This document shows positions 27,259-36,445 of a stretch of 64,000 nucleotides of DNA, piece by piece. The notes under the pieces are model-generated. The model was not told where the DNA came from, searched no databases, and saw only the letters and a list, made by a program, of their open reading frames with translations. This stretch comes from Sphingobacterium sp. UBA4616 (GTDB taxonomy: Bacteria; Bacteroidota; Bacteroidia; Sphingobacteriales; Sphingobacteriaceae): assembly GCA_002386525.1 (NCBI GenBank), contig DGIS01000008.1, forward strand, positions 124,001-188,000, in the 5' to 3' direction. How positions within the stretch are numbered: the stretch's first letter is position 1; every line of letters begins with the position of its first letter. The translations under genes were made by a program, and so were the position numbers.

Positions 27259-28623
27259 ATGATGAAAACAAATTATACTATAATCACACTATTGGGAATT
27301 TTTATGGTCTTGTGTGGAATGCTTTCATGCAGTAAGTTTCTGGAAGAAAAATCAAACTTTTCCCTTCAAACGCCAAATACACTGGAAAGTCTCCAGGGGA
27401 TATTGGATAATTCGATTGATATGAACATGAATGTTCCGGTATTTGGCGATATCCATTCAGACGATTATTTCTTCACTGAAAAGGAATTTAATGCGGTGGA
27501 TGATCAGTCGCGCGGATTTTATACCTGGGTAGGTTTTCCCTACAATTATCCGGACGACTGGGCGCTAATGTACGTGCCGGTCTATCAGGTTAATGTGGTA
27601 TTGGATGCTTTGCCAAAGGTAGGAGGCATTCAACGTGAAAAAGATAGAATTAAAGGAGCTGCACTCTTTTACCGGGCTTACCAGTACCTGCAGGGAATGT
27701 GGGTGTACGCTAAAGCATGGGATCCAAAGACTTCCGACACCGATCTGGGAATCGTATTGCGGCAGACCTCCGACCAGTCGGTCCCTTCAACACGCAGTAC
27801 GGTATCAGCCTGCTACCGCCAGATCATCGGGGATTTAGTAACAGCCGTAGAATTATTGCCCGAGCTTGCTGAATCGCCGATGCGCCCATCGAAAATTGCC
27901 TGCTATGGGGCATTGAGTAGAACTTATCTTTCTATTGGCAAATATGATAGTGCATATTATTATTCGGATAAAGCCTTAAAAATTAAGGAAGACTTGATAG
28001 ACTACAATGACTTTTCTTCGACAGATCTTTCGAAACCCTATCCATTAACCCGTTTGAATAAAGAGACGGTTTTTTATGCTCAGCTGACAACATCTTATCC
28101 CAATCTGCATCCGAGTTATGGACTCGTGGATACATTGCTGTATGCCAGCTATGGGGATAATGATATTCGGAAAGCATTATTTTTCAAGGCGAGGAATGGG
28201 TACTATAGTTTTAAGGGAAATTATACTTCCGCTTTCAACCTATTCGGAGGAATGGCTACTGATGAGCTATTTTTGACGCGGGCAGAGACTAGTATCCGAA
28301 TGGGAAATGTTGACAGTGGCTTGGATGACCTGAATGGGTTATTAACGAAACGAATCAAAAAGGGTAAATTCACGCCATACGTGGGACTTAACCAAGAGGA
28401 GGCCCTCAAGTTGATAAAAAAAGAAAGACGGAAACAGTTGCTGATGCGCGGGCTGCGATGGATGGACATTAAGCGCTATAATAAATACGATGGCGAAGAT
28501 CTTAAATTGCTGCGGTATATAGATGGAAGCAAGTATGAACTTGAGTCGAATTCAAATCGCTACGCTTTACCTTTGCCTACTGATATTATCCTGCTAACTG
28601 GAATGGAACAAAATCCGTTATAG
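27259..28623 (+). CDS. RagB/SusD-type outer-membrane lipoprotein
   Basis: The 454-residue protein has a lipoprotein signal ending MLSCSKFLEEKSN (lipobox Cys near residue 25), TPR-like helices (GAALFYRAYQYLQGMWVY, the typical SusD helix) and a C-terminal SusD signature (ERRKQLLMRGLRWMDIKRYN). It forms the extracellular lid over the SusC pore and captures the substrate. Length is close to the family norm. It is the last forward gene of the operon, and a G+C-rich hairpin follows 10 bp after the stop. Confidence 0.93.
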   Translation: MMKTNYTIITLLGIFMVLCGMLSCSKFLEEKSNFSLQTPNTLESLQGILDNSIDMNMNVPVFGDIHSDDYFFTEKEFNAVDDQSRGFYTWVGFPYNYPDDWALMYVPVYQVNVVLDALPKVGGIQREKDRIKGAALFYRAYQYLQGMWVYAKAWDPKTSDTDLGIVLRQTSDQSVPSTRSTVSACYRQIIGDLVTAVELLPELAESPMRPSKIACYGALSRTYLSIGKYDSAYYYSDKALKIKEDLIDYNDFSSTDLSKPYPLTRLNKETVFYAQLTTSYPNLHPSYGLVDTLLYASYGDNDIRKALFFKARNGYYSFKGNYTSAFNLFGGMATDELFLTRAETSIRMGNVDSGLDDLNGLLTKRIKKGKFTPYVGLNQEEALKLIKKERRKQLLMRGLRWMDIKRYNKYDGEDLKLLRYIDGSKYELESNSNRYALPLPTDIILLTGMEQNPL

Positions 28624-28632
28624 AGTTTAATC

Positions 28633-28665
28633 GAATGCCCCGGAGAAATTAATCTCGGGGCATTC
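28633..28665. terminator. Hairpin between convergent genes
   Basis: GAATGCCCC (28633-28641) pairs with GGGGCATTC (28657-28665); inner GAG/CTC extend it. There is no T-run on the forward side. It separates the SusD gene from the oppositely oriented DUF6520 gene and probably ends transcription from one or both sides. Confidence 0.55.
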
Positions 28666-28701
28666 GTACAGTATAAACATCGTTAGACTGCATTGCATCG
28701 C

Positions 28702-29100
28702 CTACAATTTATTGATCGGTGATATAGGTTGGCTACCCGGGGCACTTGCCGAAGTATTTTTCGACGGAATGAATTGTGAACCCACGGGGTTCGCATTCAG
28801 TGTAATCCTGCTCGGATTTAAAGACCTCGAACCGGCACTACCTGTAAGATCGGACGCATCAACCTCCATGGCACATGCTGCATTATTTCCGGAACCGCAA
28901 TCTTCGTTATTTGGTGTTTCAGTCCAAAGTGACTGGTTTTGAACATCTGACGGAGAATTGGTACTTCCGTGGAAATAAAGTGTCACAGGATCTAATTTTT
29001 TTCCTGCATAAGCCTCAGCACCTTTAAATGCTGAGAATCCGATAATCATGGCTCCTCCTAATATCATGTAGCCATAATTGTTTAAAAATTTGGTTAGCAT
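28702..29100 (-). CDS. DUF6520-like secreted small protein
   Basis: The 132-residue protein has a hydrophobic N-terminal segment (MILGGAMIIGFSAFKGAEA, likely a signal or anchor). A short mature part follows with VTLYFHGSTN, SLWTETPNNEDCGSGNNAAC and a Ser/Pro-rich tail. The two-cysteine pattern and length fit DUF6520, a family often found beside SusCD and MauE genes in Bacteroidota. It overlaps the start-proximal MauE-like gene by 77 nt in another frame, which is unusually long. Function unknown; the family call is from recall. Confidence 0.65.
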   Translation of the reverse strand: MLTKFLNNYGYMILGGAMIIGFSAFKGAEAYAGKKLDPVTLYFHGSTNSPSDVQNQSLWTETPNNEDCGSGNNAACAMEVDASDLTGSAGSRSLNPSRITLNANPVGSQFIPSKNTSASAPGSQPISPINKL

Positions 29101-29782
29101 ACGCTACCCTCCTTTCTGTACTGCAGTCCAGCAATTGATGAGTAAAGCTGCTAGCCTGCAAACGTTTGGTAAATAATTGTCGGTACGGTCCTTTGTACCG
29201 ATCGTATGTGTCGTAAATGCTATTTGGTGCGTACCACATATCCTTCGACTTTGTATCGTGGATATTCCAGTAGCTGATGGCTCCCATTGCCATAAAGCCT
29301 ATTAGAAATAATGCAATATGTGTTCTGCCCGTCAGTGAACGCGCGCTATAATTGATCGCTGTATGATGTAATCGCCATCCAGTTATCGATAGGCCAAGAA
29401 TAATGAGATTAAAAACCAAATGTGCTGTCCAGGAAATGTTGCTCAAAAAGCTGGTACACATGCAGGGTTTCTTTTCATATACATTCAATACCCCCAGACC
29501 GATATATATACTAAAAACGAGAATCAGTATCGTCGAAACTTTCCAACCCCAAGCGCTCAACCTTGCTGATGGTATCCCCAGCAATACGCCAATACCGATT
29601 TCCACTAGCGGAAGCAGCCAAAAGAGCATCGGAGCCAGATAACTGATCAAGGGCTGCTGCTCAAGAGCGATCTTGAATGCACCGAGCTGCCAGAGCTTCT
29701 CCATCCCCACATAGATCCAAAAAAGGATCATTACTGCCCGGATGACCTTATATAGCATGTTGCCAGTTTTATTCGCTTCCAT
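29024..29782 (-). CDS. MauE/DoxX-like membrane protein
   Basis: The 252-residue protein has about five membrane helices (for example AVMILFWIYVGMEKLWQLG, LAPMLFWLLPLVEIGIGVLL, VSTILILVFSIYIGLGVLNV) and a KKPCMCTS cysteine pair after the third. This is the MauE layout; such proteins are thought to pass electrons or thiols to periplasmic thioredoxins. With the TlpA-like protein across the hairpin it could form one redox set. The extra ~70-residue soluble C-tail overlaps the DUF6520 gene and is not typical. An earlier natural end lost by frameshift is possible. Confidence 0.7.
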   Translation of the reverse strand: MEANKTGNMLYKVIRAVMILFWIYVGMEKLWQLGAFKIALEQQPLISYLAPMLFWLLPLVEIGIGVLLGIPSARLSAWGWKVSTILILVFSIYIGLGVLNVYEKKPCMCTSFLSNISWTAHLVFNLIILGLSITGWRLHHTAINYSARSLTGRTHIALFLIGFMAMGAISYWNIHDTKSKDMWYAPNSIYDTYDRYKGPYRQLFTKRLQASSFTHQLLDCSTERRVAYANQIFKQLWLHDIRRSHDYRILSI

Positions 29783-30183
29783 AACTTTAATTATTTATAG
29801 CATCGTATTCATCATTTCCTATCGCTATTTTACTATTTTTCGTCGTTTCAAAAACAGGGCGCCATACCTGTGCCTCCATTGGATATAGCGGCCTGCTCGA
29901 GCGTCAGCTTCTACTTTCTCGTACGCTGTAAAACAAAGGTAGTACGGAAAATAGGCTGGCGTAGGTGTAATGAAATGCCTTATTCTACCGGTTTAGCGGC
30001 TTCTTTTTGATCTAAATGAATTGTGGGGTGTAACGAAGATGTAGTATACGGTAAAAAGCTGTAGAGAGAATTCCTGGTGAAACAGTCGGTTTTCGCATAA
30101 TCAGCACTGTTTTTAATCGTTAGAATGAATACGTTTAGGAGGTGTAGCGGTGCCATACCCCCTGTTTTTTAAATTTTTGTGTT
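29783..30183. other. Intergenic region upstream of the MauE-like gene
   Basis: 401 bp with no open frame I trust. It should hold the promoter of the MauE/DUF6520 pair. I searched it by eye for the seven guide spacers on both strands and saw no match. Confidence 0.4.
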
Positions 30184-31272
30184 TTATTTATTTAAGTCAG
30201 GAAACTGTCTATTCAGTTCGTCAAGCATCGTATGCAATACCTTGCGGATACGGAGCGCTGTATGAAACTCGGCGCTTTTGTCCATCCGGGTTAGGCTATG
30301 CGCAGAAAGTAAGGTGCCTTCCCTCGTTTTGACGAGCCTGGAAAACACTTCGGCAACTTCTTTTTTCTCCGACGACCACATAATGTTCGCTTTAACAGAT
30401 ATATGCATCCAAAGTTTGAGCTCTTTGCCATTGAAATTGCTTTGAATAAATTGTTGGGGATAATCCTGCCCTGTTGCTGACGAAGAGATTTTTTCACCCT
30501 CCATATACGCACGCATCAACTTCAGCAGACTTCTACGGTTGCTATCATACGCAAAGTCTGGGATACAGGAGAAATGTTTTGGGAAGCGTAACAGGGCATC
30601 CATAAAGGATGGGTCCGAATTGTACAATTCTTTCCAGCGGTTGAAGAAGCCCATGTGGTTAAAATTGAAGTTGACCATCAGAATCAAAAAGCGGTAATGC
30701 CAGTTTTTACTCTGGCGCTTGTCTTCAGCCAATTGGCAAAGTGATTCGATCATTTTGCTTAGGTAGTCCTGATGTCGGTATTGAATATAGGGAATCTTGC
30801 CATTTTCAAATAGGCTGTCCATACCCGAAAGGATCTCGGTGAGATAGGCTTTCGGTATGTTTTTCTCAGCCAATCTATCCAGGATATAGGGCATATGTTC
30901 GTATACATAGTCATGCAGCCTCAGATAATAATGCTCCGGCAGCGGCGTACAGGGATCAAGCTCTTTTTTAAAGAGCTGTTCGATACGCTCAAGTAATTCT
31001 TCTAGGGCAAATAGCGCTGCAGAACGCACAATTTGACGCGCGTTACAGAAGCTATACAATAAAGCGTGTAGCCGCAACAATTGCGTATGGTAGATTTGGA
31101 TAGCCGGACGTGCATTATTTACCTGAATAATCTCCCGATGGGCTTGTAGTGCCAATGCAAAATTAGTATTGCAGGCCTCGGTGATCTCACCCAAATGGTT
31201 TGGAATAGCTTTGTTATCAAGATAATCCAAGGCTTCGATAAGCATGGTCAGCTTGTGTAAACTTACGATCAT
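30184..31272 (-). CDS. Hypothetical helical protein
   Basis: The 362-residue protein is soluble and almost all helical, with no signal peptide (starts MIVSLHKLTMLIEALDYLDN, ends LDELNRQFPDLNK). No motif I know is present. Its start codon overlaps the stop of the upstream membrane-protein gene by 4 nt (ATGA), so the two are translated as a pair. Its position beside the SusCD/TlpA/MauE locus suggests a part in the same system, perhaps as a cytoplasmic partner of the membrane protein. That is context only. Confidence 0.65.
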   Translation of the reverse strand: MIVSLHKLTMLIEALDYLDNKAIPNHLGEITEACNTNFALALQAHREIIQVNNARPAIQIYHTQLLRLHALLYSFCNARQIVRSAALFALEELLERIEQLFKKELDPCTPLPEHYYLRLHDYVYEHMPYILDRLAEKNIPKAYLTEILSGMDSLFENGKIPYIQYRHQDYLSKMIESLCQLAEDKRQSKNWHYRFLILMVNFNFNHMGFFNRWKELYNSDPSFMDALLRFPKHFSCIPDFAYDSNRRSLLKLMRAYMEGEKISSSATGQDYPQQFIQSNFNGKELKLWMHISVKANIMWSSEKKEVAEVFSRLVKTREGTLLSAHSLTRMDKSAEFHTALRIRKVLHTMLDELNRQFPDLNK

Positions 31273-31964
31273 CTGTACCTCCTTTTGATATTTTTATGGT
31301 ACCATGGCCAGCCAAATCTCCCGGGATGCAGCTGGAGATTGAGCTTCCCGCCTTCTTTTGCTTTTTCATACAGTTTAGGATGCACATCCATTGGCAGCTG
31401 ATACTGCCGTTCTGCATAGGCAAAAGAAAGCAGTAGCTCATGAATATCACAGCACACGGGACATTTTTGGATAACAATGGCAGGTATGCGGACAACTTTT
31501 GCATTTGGGATGTTTTGGCAATTCGCCATGATCAGCAGCATACGGATATACCAGGTACATGCAATGATCATAATGGGAAATTGAATTCCATAAAGTTTGA
31601 AAAGATTTGTCTTTTTCCAGAAAAACAGATGGGCCATCGCGCAGATGATAAAGGCTGTCGGCACCCCTTTTTTTACAGCGGTCCAAAAAGGCTGCGAACT
31701 GATCAATAGCTGATAAGGGAGACGGTCATATAAAACAATGCTACTAACCTGAATACAAACAAAAAGGATAAAGAAGAGCTGCATGACGCGTTGATGGCCT
31801 CGGATTTCCAAGAATGGGATAAGCAATACCAGGATACCTATACTATATACACGCTGATCATGTGTTCGTGCCCAGAAAATCCCATATAGTGTAACTAGAA
31901 CAGCAATGGTAATAAATACATAATTTCGGCTAAGTGGCAGTTCTTTTTTATTTATCGTCCTCAT
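31269..31964 (-). CDS. Polytopic membrane protein with a CPVCC motif
   Basis: The 231-residue protein has about five hydrophobic segments (NYVFITIAVLVTLYGIF, QLFFILFVCIQVSSIVLY, GVPTAFIICAMAHLFFW, FPIMIIACTWYIRMLLIM). A soluble tail begins IQKCPVCCDIHE. The cysteine cluster after the last helix suggests thiol chemistry, as in MauE/VKOR-like proteins, but the fold is not clear. It is the first gene of a coupled pair with the helical protein at 30184-31272. The family is not recognised. Confidence 0.6.
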   Translation of the reverse strand: MRTINKKELPLSRNYVFITIAVLVTLYGIFWARTHDQRVYSIGILVLLIPFLEIRGHQRVMQLFFILFVCIQVSSIVLYDRLPYQLLISSQPFWTAVKKGVPTAFIICAMAHLFFWKKTNLFKLYGIQFPIMIIACTWYIRMLLIMANCQNIPNAKVVRIPAIVIQKCPVCCDIHELLLSFAYAERQYQLPMDVHPKLYEKAKEGGKLNLQLHPGRFGWPWYHKNIKRRYR

Positions 31965-32382
31965 GATCTATCGTTTAATAATCAGTGAAGTTTTACACTT
32001 TAAATTTACCCATAACGGCACAAAATGTTAGTGAATATCCGCTTCATTTCAACGAAGGCCAATTTTTTACAATAAGGGCCGGTTTCCTGACAACGAAAGA
32101 GCAATTTCAGACATCAAAGGAGTAAATTTCCATCCGGAGGGGTAATTATTTGATCCATAAAACGATGTCAAAGCATGGATTGAAGTTAGTTGGATGCCGT
32201 TTTAATAAATAATTGGCTAAATTTATATACAAAAATTTCTTCGATAGGGGAGTTTTTCACGGAAGTTCTCCAGCACTAGGCAGTCATGTAATGCCGGATA
32301 AACGTAAGAGGTGAAAGCTATAGAGGAAGAAAGTATAAATCTGATAAGGATGTGAATTTTAATAGCGTTTTTAAAATGACGT
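31965..32382. other. Intergenic region between divergent genes
   Basis: 418 bp separating the CPVCC membrane-protein gene (reverse) and the LytTR-like gene (forward). I see no open frame, array or long hairpin, and no spacer match. Confidence 0.4.
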
Positions 32383-33417
32383 TTGTACATGAAAAGTTTT
32401 AGCAAGAATGGATATCAGGATAATAGGAAATTGACTGTGCAGTATCCCGATGGGATCTGGCAATTGATTGCATCTTTCATTTTTGGAGGGTTCTGTTGGT
32501 ATCTGGGCTATCGCGGCGCCTTGGCGAACTGGCTTTTAGACTGGCCTGTCGCCTATAGCTATCTATTTTTCGTATTGATGGTAGCAATTATTTTCTTTTA
32601 TATACGATTGGCTATCGTGATATTGGACAAAAAGCACAACTGGCTGGTTAACCCGGAAAAACGCGCCGGTATGCAATTATTGTTTTGCTGCATACTTCCG
32701 ACATTTTTATTGTTCTGGATTATTGGCCCTGACCCACAGGCGAAGGAGGAATGGTTGGTGTTTCCTTTAATGGTCATATTTAGTGGCATATTGGTCCTGA
32801 ATATGTGCTATACAGTTTATTTCTACGTCGCTGTTTACCACAGGCAAAGAATATTGATTGTAGAACAGAAAGAAACTATCCTGGAGAAGGAATCCAAAAC
32901 AAGAGAGCTCCAGGAGCAGATCGAGCTGCTTTCTCCGGGCATCGAAGAGCTAAAAGAGATGCTGGAAACAGCCGGGGAGGATAGGGAGGTGGATTTCCTG
33001 GATGAAATAGACTTAACCCTGTGCAGGTCCATGGATCTGGAGCAGGAGGTATTCCTGCTCAATAATAAAATCTTGTCCCAAAAGATACGCTATAAGGATA
33101 TGGGGATCTTTACGTATAAAAATGGTATGATCAGCTTTTATTTAAGAAGTGCGATGGACGAAAATCTGACTTGTGGCGAGCAGCGCAGCTTAAAGGAGGT
33201 GGTTAATATCACGAAGGGATTTGTACAGAAGATTGACCGGGATAAAGCCATACCCTTGGATATGATCCAAGCTTGCCACCAACTGAAACGGGGCCGGTTG
33301 CGTATCGTGCTTAAAATACCTTTTGAGGGACGGTACCATTTTGAGGTGTCCGACAAGATTGCAAAGCATATCAGGGAATGGGTCATGTTGCAGGTGCCAA
33401 TAGAAAAAGAGCAATAA
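32383..33417 (+). CDS. Membrane protein with coiled coil and LytTR-like C-domain
   Basis: The 344-residue protein has four likely membrane helices in the first ~155 residues, a charged coiled coil (about 160-200: ETILEKESKTRELQEQIELL), and a C-terminal domain (about 235-340). Its pattern (IRYKDMGIFTYKNGMISFYL, QKIDRDKAIPLDMIQ, GRLRIVLKIPFEGRYHFEVS) resembles LytTR DNA-binding domains. A membrane sensor fused to a DNA-binding module would be a one-component regulator, perhaps of the adjacent uptake genes. The LytTR call is from pattern only and the Lys/Arg contacts are not certain. A small cysteine-containing protein follows 31 bp downstream. Confidence 0.6.
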   Translation: MYMKSFSKNGYQDNRKLTVQYPDGIWQLIASFIFGGFCWYLGYRGALANWLLDWPVAYSYLFFVLMVAIIFFYIRLAIVILDKKHNWLVNPEKRAGMQLLFCCILPTFLLFWIIGPDPQAKEEWLVFPLMVIFSGILVLNMCYTVYFYVAVYHRQRILIVEQKETILEKESKTRELQEQIELLSPGIEELKEMLETAGEDREVDFLDEIDLTLCRSMDLEQEVFLLNNKILSQKIRYKDMGIFTYKNGMISFYLRSAMDENLTCGEQRSLKEVVNITKGFVQKIDRDKAIPLDMIQACHQLKRGRLRIVLKIPFEGRYHFEVSDKIAKHIREWVMLQVPIEKEQ

Positions 33418-33448
33418 AATAGAATAGGTAAACTTTAATAGATAGATT

Positions 33449-33757
33449 ATGGAAAAAGTAAGGGACAATACCTGGAAATGCCGTGCTACTGGTAAAGTTG
33501 GATTTCCTTCTTTAATTGAGGCGCGATGGGCAATGCTTCATTTTAAGTTCAGATCTCGGTTGAGGAACAAACTGGATGGTAAACGTATCAAACACAGGAT
33601 GGGTAAAAACGCCTGCAAAAGGGCTTATTATTGTAAGTTCTGTAAAGGTTACCATATGACCACCTGGGAAAAGGGTCACTTTAATGATTATAAGGCCAAA
33701 GCCGAATCTTGGGAGATACCAAAAGTATTAGGAAATTGGAATTTTTCGATAGAATAA
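33449..33757 (+). CDS. Small basic protein with zinc-ribbon-like cysteines
   Basis: The 102-residue protein is rich in Lys and Arg. It has a cysteine near the start (WKCRATGKVGF) and a YYCKFCKGYHMTTWEKGH cluster (CxxC plus His) near the middle, which could bind zinc. Similar short proteins are common and uncharacterised in Bacteroidota. It follows the LytTR-like gene by 31 bp on the same strand. An IS3 fragment begins about 30 bp after its stop. Confidence 0.6.
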   Translation: MEKVRDNTWKCRATGKVGFPSLIEARWAMLHFKFRSRLRNKLDGKRIKHRMGKNACKRAYYCKFCKGYHMTTWEKGHFNDYKAKAESWEIPKVLGNWNFSIE

Positions 33758-33784
33758 TCCCGTCTTCTATTTTATGTGATATAT

Positions 33785-34028
33785 TAAAGAAGGCCATAGC
33801 CAAACACTTCTGTAGAAGCCATTAGGATGGCTATTAGAAACCGAAGTGTCAAAGATGGCCTTATCTTCCATTCAGACAGAGGTGTACAAGTATGCCTGTG
33901 ATGAATTTAGGAAGGTAATTGCAGAAAATAAAATACGTCAAAGTATGAGTAGGAAAGCGAATTGCTGGGACAATGTAATGGCTGAAAGCTTTTTTTAAGA
34001 CTTTAAAAGCAGAAATGGTCTGTCATCC
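33785..34028 (+). pseudogene. IS3-family orfB fragment, left of the AbiE pair
   Basis: The forward strand reads MAIRNRSVKDGLIFHSDRG, then VQVCL (a shift), FRKVIAENKIRQSMSRKANC and WDNVMAESFF before a stop and a further shift. This is the IS150-like integrase core (HSDRG...SRKANCWDN...ESFF). Both ends of the element are gone. It abuts the stop of the AbiEii gene, and a related fragment in the opposite orientation lies at 36130-36440 on the other side of the AbiE genes. Confidence 0.8.
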
Positions 34029-35006
34029 TTATGGTTTTATGTTCCATTCTATTGGTTTCAATCTATCCGCTACCGTTGTCAAAGTTTTCAGTATGTCCTT
34101 TTCGGGTGGAAGTTCGCCAAAAACCAATTCGCTGAAACTCCCTGTGTAAGCGTCTTTGATTTTATTCCAAGTATCTTCCGTATCAGAAAAAATAATTGCT
34201 GTCTTTGGATGATTGGCTAACCACTCATTGTTGTTTTTGAAATTTGCGATGTCATCATTTGCTACTCGCAAAAGCATTGTTTCAAAGTCGTCCGATTGAA
34301 AGAAAGATTTTAGATTTTCATTTTTCAACATCAAATGAATGTCGTAAGTATGTCTGATTTTGTTTCGTAAATCAGTAATGGGTTCTTTTGTTTGAGAAAA
34401 ACGCACCAAGCTCATAATTTTCTCACAGAACGTTCTTTTTGGGTTCAATACCAACACTTCAAACGCATTCATTCCGTATTCGTCAATGAGTGATTGCTGA
34501 TTGTTTTTCAACATCATTTCATAAATGAACGAACTTACATTTGCTGTTGTGTACGGCTCAAAATTCCCTAACCAAGTAGATTCAACAATGACAATATCAC
34601 GCACTTGTCCAAAATGTCCTGTGAAAGTTCGTGGGTAATTATGTGCTGTTTTGCGTATCATTCCAACTTTGTTGGTAATTCCGTCAATGTCCATTTCGGG
34701 AAGTACACCTGAAACGCATTTGGAAATCTTTTTGATTTTTGTTTTCAGTTGGTTTCTCGTTTCGGTTTCATTTCTCAACACGACCAAATCAATATCTTCC
34801 GAAAACCGTTGTATCAATTCAAAGCATTTTGATAATGCTGTACCTCCTTTAAAAACGGTGTCTTTGCCTATATCATTTTTGAAAATATGGAATAAAGCGA
34901 ATGTCACCCAATAATCCTTTTCTATATAAATTTCTTTTATGCCTAATTGCTGTGATGTGGCAATAATGGCATCTTGGAACAGCTCCTTATTTTCTTGTAA
35001 TTTCAT
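34029..35006 (-). CDS. abiEii: AbiEii-type nucleotidyltransferase toxin
   Basis: The protein (325 residues from MKLQENKELFQ) has the nucleotidyltransferase core of AbiEii/AbiGii toxins: VFKGGTALSKCFELIQRFSE and DIDLVV (GG[ST]xxK and DxDL motifs), with a helical C-half. Such toxins, which include MenT relatives, add nucleotides to tRNA or other targets and cause abortive infection. I chose 35006 because its ATG overlaps the stop of the antitoxin gene by ATGA; the frame is open to an ATG at 35018. It forms a toxin-antitoxin pair with the upstream gene. Confidence 0.88.
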   Translation of the reverse strand: MKLQENKELFQDAIIATSQQLGIKEIYIEKDYWVTFALFHIFKNDIGKDTVFKGGTALSKCFELIQRFSEDIDLVVLRNETETRNQLKTKIKKISKCVSGVLPEMDIDGITNKVGMIRKTAHNYPRTFTGHFGQVRDIVIVESTWLGNFEPYTTANVSSFIYEMMLKNNQQSLIDEYGMNAFEVLVLNPKRTFCEKIMSLVRFSQTKEPITDLRNKIRHTYDIHLMLKNENLKSFFQSDDFETMLLRVANDDIANFKNNNEWLANHPKTAIIFSDTEDTWNKIKDAYTGSFSELVFGELPPEKDILKTLTTVADRLKPIEWNIKP

Positions 35007-35728
35007 TTTATATTCCAATTTTCTGCGGTTGCTAATTGTCTTTCGCTAATTCCGTATTCATATTCAGAAAGCGGGTTTAAACTTGTTTTTAATGTAGTTA
35101 AATCGCTTTCAGTGTTGATGTTTTCCAATAAAGCACCGAGAAAACTCCGTACTCGTGGCGGATAAGCCAAACCGCACTTTATCAAAAGTTTTGTTTCTGT
35201 GGAATTGAGTTCTTTCAGTTTTGTTAAAAGTATTTTGATTGCAGAACTTTTATCCAAGTCAGGAATTTTTTTGAAATCCTTTAATGAATCCAATAACTCC
35301 AACAAGTAAAAATTTTGATCGGTTACGTCCACATAACTTTTTACCGGACTTGCTTTTACGTTACCGTTTGAAACGGTAATCCGTTTATCCCGACTTGCAA
35401 TTTTTATACTCTTTGGAACTTGTGTTGTTAAACCCAAACCGTTGTATAGCGAAGTTCCTGTGATGTAGGCAATACGTTTGCCTTTTTCAAAAAGGTAATG
35501 TTTTAAAATTTCTTCTTCGTTAGGTTTTAATTCGCCAAAAACAGTTTTCTTAGGCTTGTAAAACACACCTGTTGAAACTCTTTTGATAACACCTTTGGCA
35601 ATCAGTCGTTCAATGGCTTTGGCTGTCGCAGAAAACTCCTGTGGCTCAATATCCAATTGCTCGTATTTGAACGTAGTTCCGTCGGCCAACTTACTGATTT
35701 GTTTCTGTATTTTTTGTGTAACACCCAT
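35003..35728 (-). CDS. abiEi: AbiEi-type antitoxin (DUF6088)
   Basis: The 241-residue protein has a winged-helix N-domain (about 1-65: KLADGTTFKYEQLD, IERLIAKGVIKRVSTGVFYK). A DUF6088/AbiEi C-domain follows (AYITGTSLYNGLGLTTQVPK, LLIKCGLAYPPRVRSFLGAL). Antitoxins of this family bind their own promoter to repress the operon. The gene is first in the pair, with its stop overlapping the toxin start. Upstream 35729-36000 is A+T-rich promoter DNA. The pair lies between two inverted IS3 fragments, which suggests transfer. Confidence 0.88.
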   Translation of the reverse strand: MGVTQKIQKQISKLADGTTFKYEQLDIEPQEFSATAKAIERLIAKGVIKRVSTGVFYKPKKTVFGELKPNEEEILKHYLFEKGKRIAYITGTSLYNGLGLTTQVPKSIKIASRDKRITVSNGNVKASPVKSYVDVTDQNFYLLELLDSLKDFKKIPDLDKSSAIKILLTKLKELNSTETKLLIKCGLAYPPRVRSFLGALLENINTESDLTTLKTSLNPLSEYEYGISERQLATAENWNIK

Positions 35729-36000
35729 TACTCTGCAAAGGTAGTGAATATTATTCTTTTGTCAAGTAAATGGAATAGAATACTTGACATTTATAAAAAT
35801 ATATTATCTGTTAATCAATTATTTGTAAAATATTTATTTGCTTATTTTTTTATTCTGTTTCAGAAATTATCTTGAAAATTACTTTTTTCTGTCTATCGCT
35901 TGGTCTACTCTGCTGTTTAAAATTACACCAAAACAACCATATTATCCTCAATGACTAATGTGTTTATAATACCATTAATTTTACATCTTTATCATAAAAT

Positions 36001-36078
36001 ATGGATTTCATCATGAACGAGCAAAAAGATATTAAAATTACTAGGTATGGACAGCTTTTTGGTGGAATTGCAACTTAA
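36001..36078 (+). other. Very short open frame cut near an IS3 end
   Basis: A 25-codon frame (MDFIMNEQKDIKITRYGQLF, then GGIAT and stop) looks like the start of a protein. It ends just before the IS3 fragment that begins about 50 bp on. It may be the broken 5' end of a gene, or chance. Listed only because the region 35729-36129 otherwise holds nothing. Confidence 0.2.
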
Positions 36079-36129
36079 AATAGGAGACTTTTTTATGCTG
36101 CCACTTTTTCTCTTTTTCATCAATATCTC

Positions 36130-36440
36130 TTATCTGCTTAGGGATTTTATACCATAGGCAGAATGTGTTCTTTTGGTATTGTAAAATCCCTCAATATATC
36201 CTAAGATCTCCAATTTAGATGAATGTTGGTCCACGAATTTTCTATGATAGACCATTTCTGTCTTTAATGTCTTGAAAAAACTTTCAGCCACTACTTTGTC
36301 CCAGCAATTCGCTCTCCTGCTCATGCTTTGAAGTATCTTGTTTTCTACAATTACTTTCCTGAACTCATCGCTGGCATATTGGACGCCCCTATCCGAATGG
36401 AAGACAAGTCCATGCTTGACACCTCGGTCTTTGTACTTTA
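36130..36440 (-). pseudogene. IS3-family orfB C-terminal part, right of the AbiE pair
   Basis: The reverse strand is open over about 100 codons: HGLVFHSDRGVQYASDEFRK, SRRANCWDKVVAESFFKTLK, then FYNTKRTHSAYGIKSLSR and a stop at 36130. This is the C-terminal integrase region of an IS150-like orfB. The N-terminal two thirds and orfA are absent, cut about 6 bp from the lipoprotein gene stop at 36446. It is a relative of the fragment at 33785-34028 but inverted. Confidence 0.85.
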
Positions 36441-36445
36441 AACTA

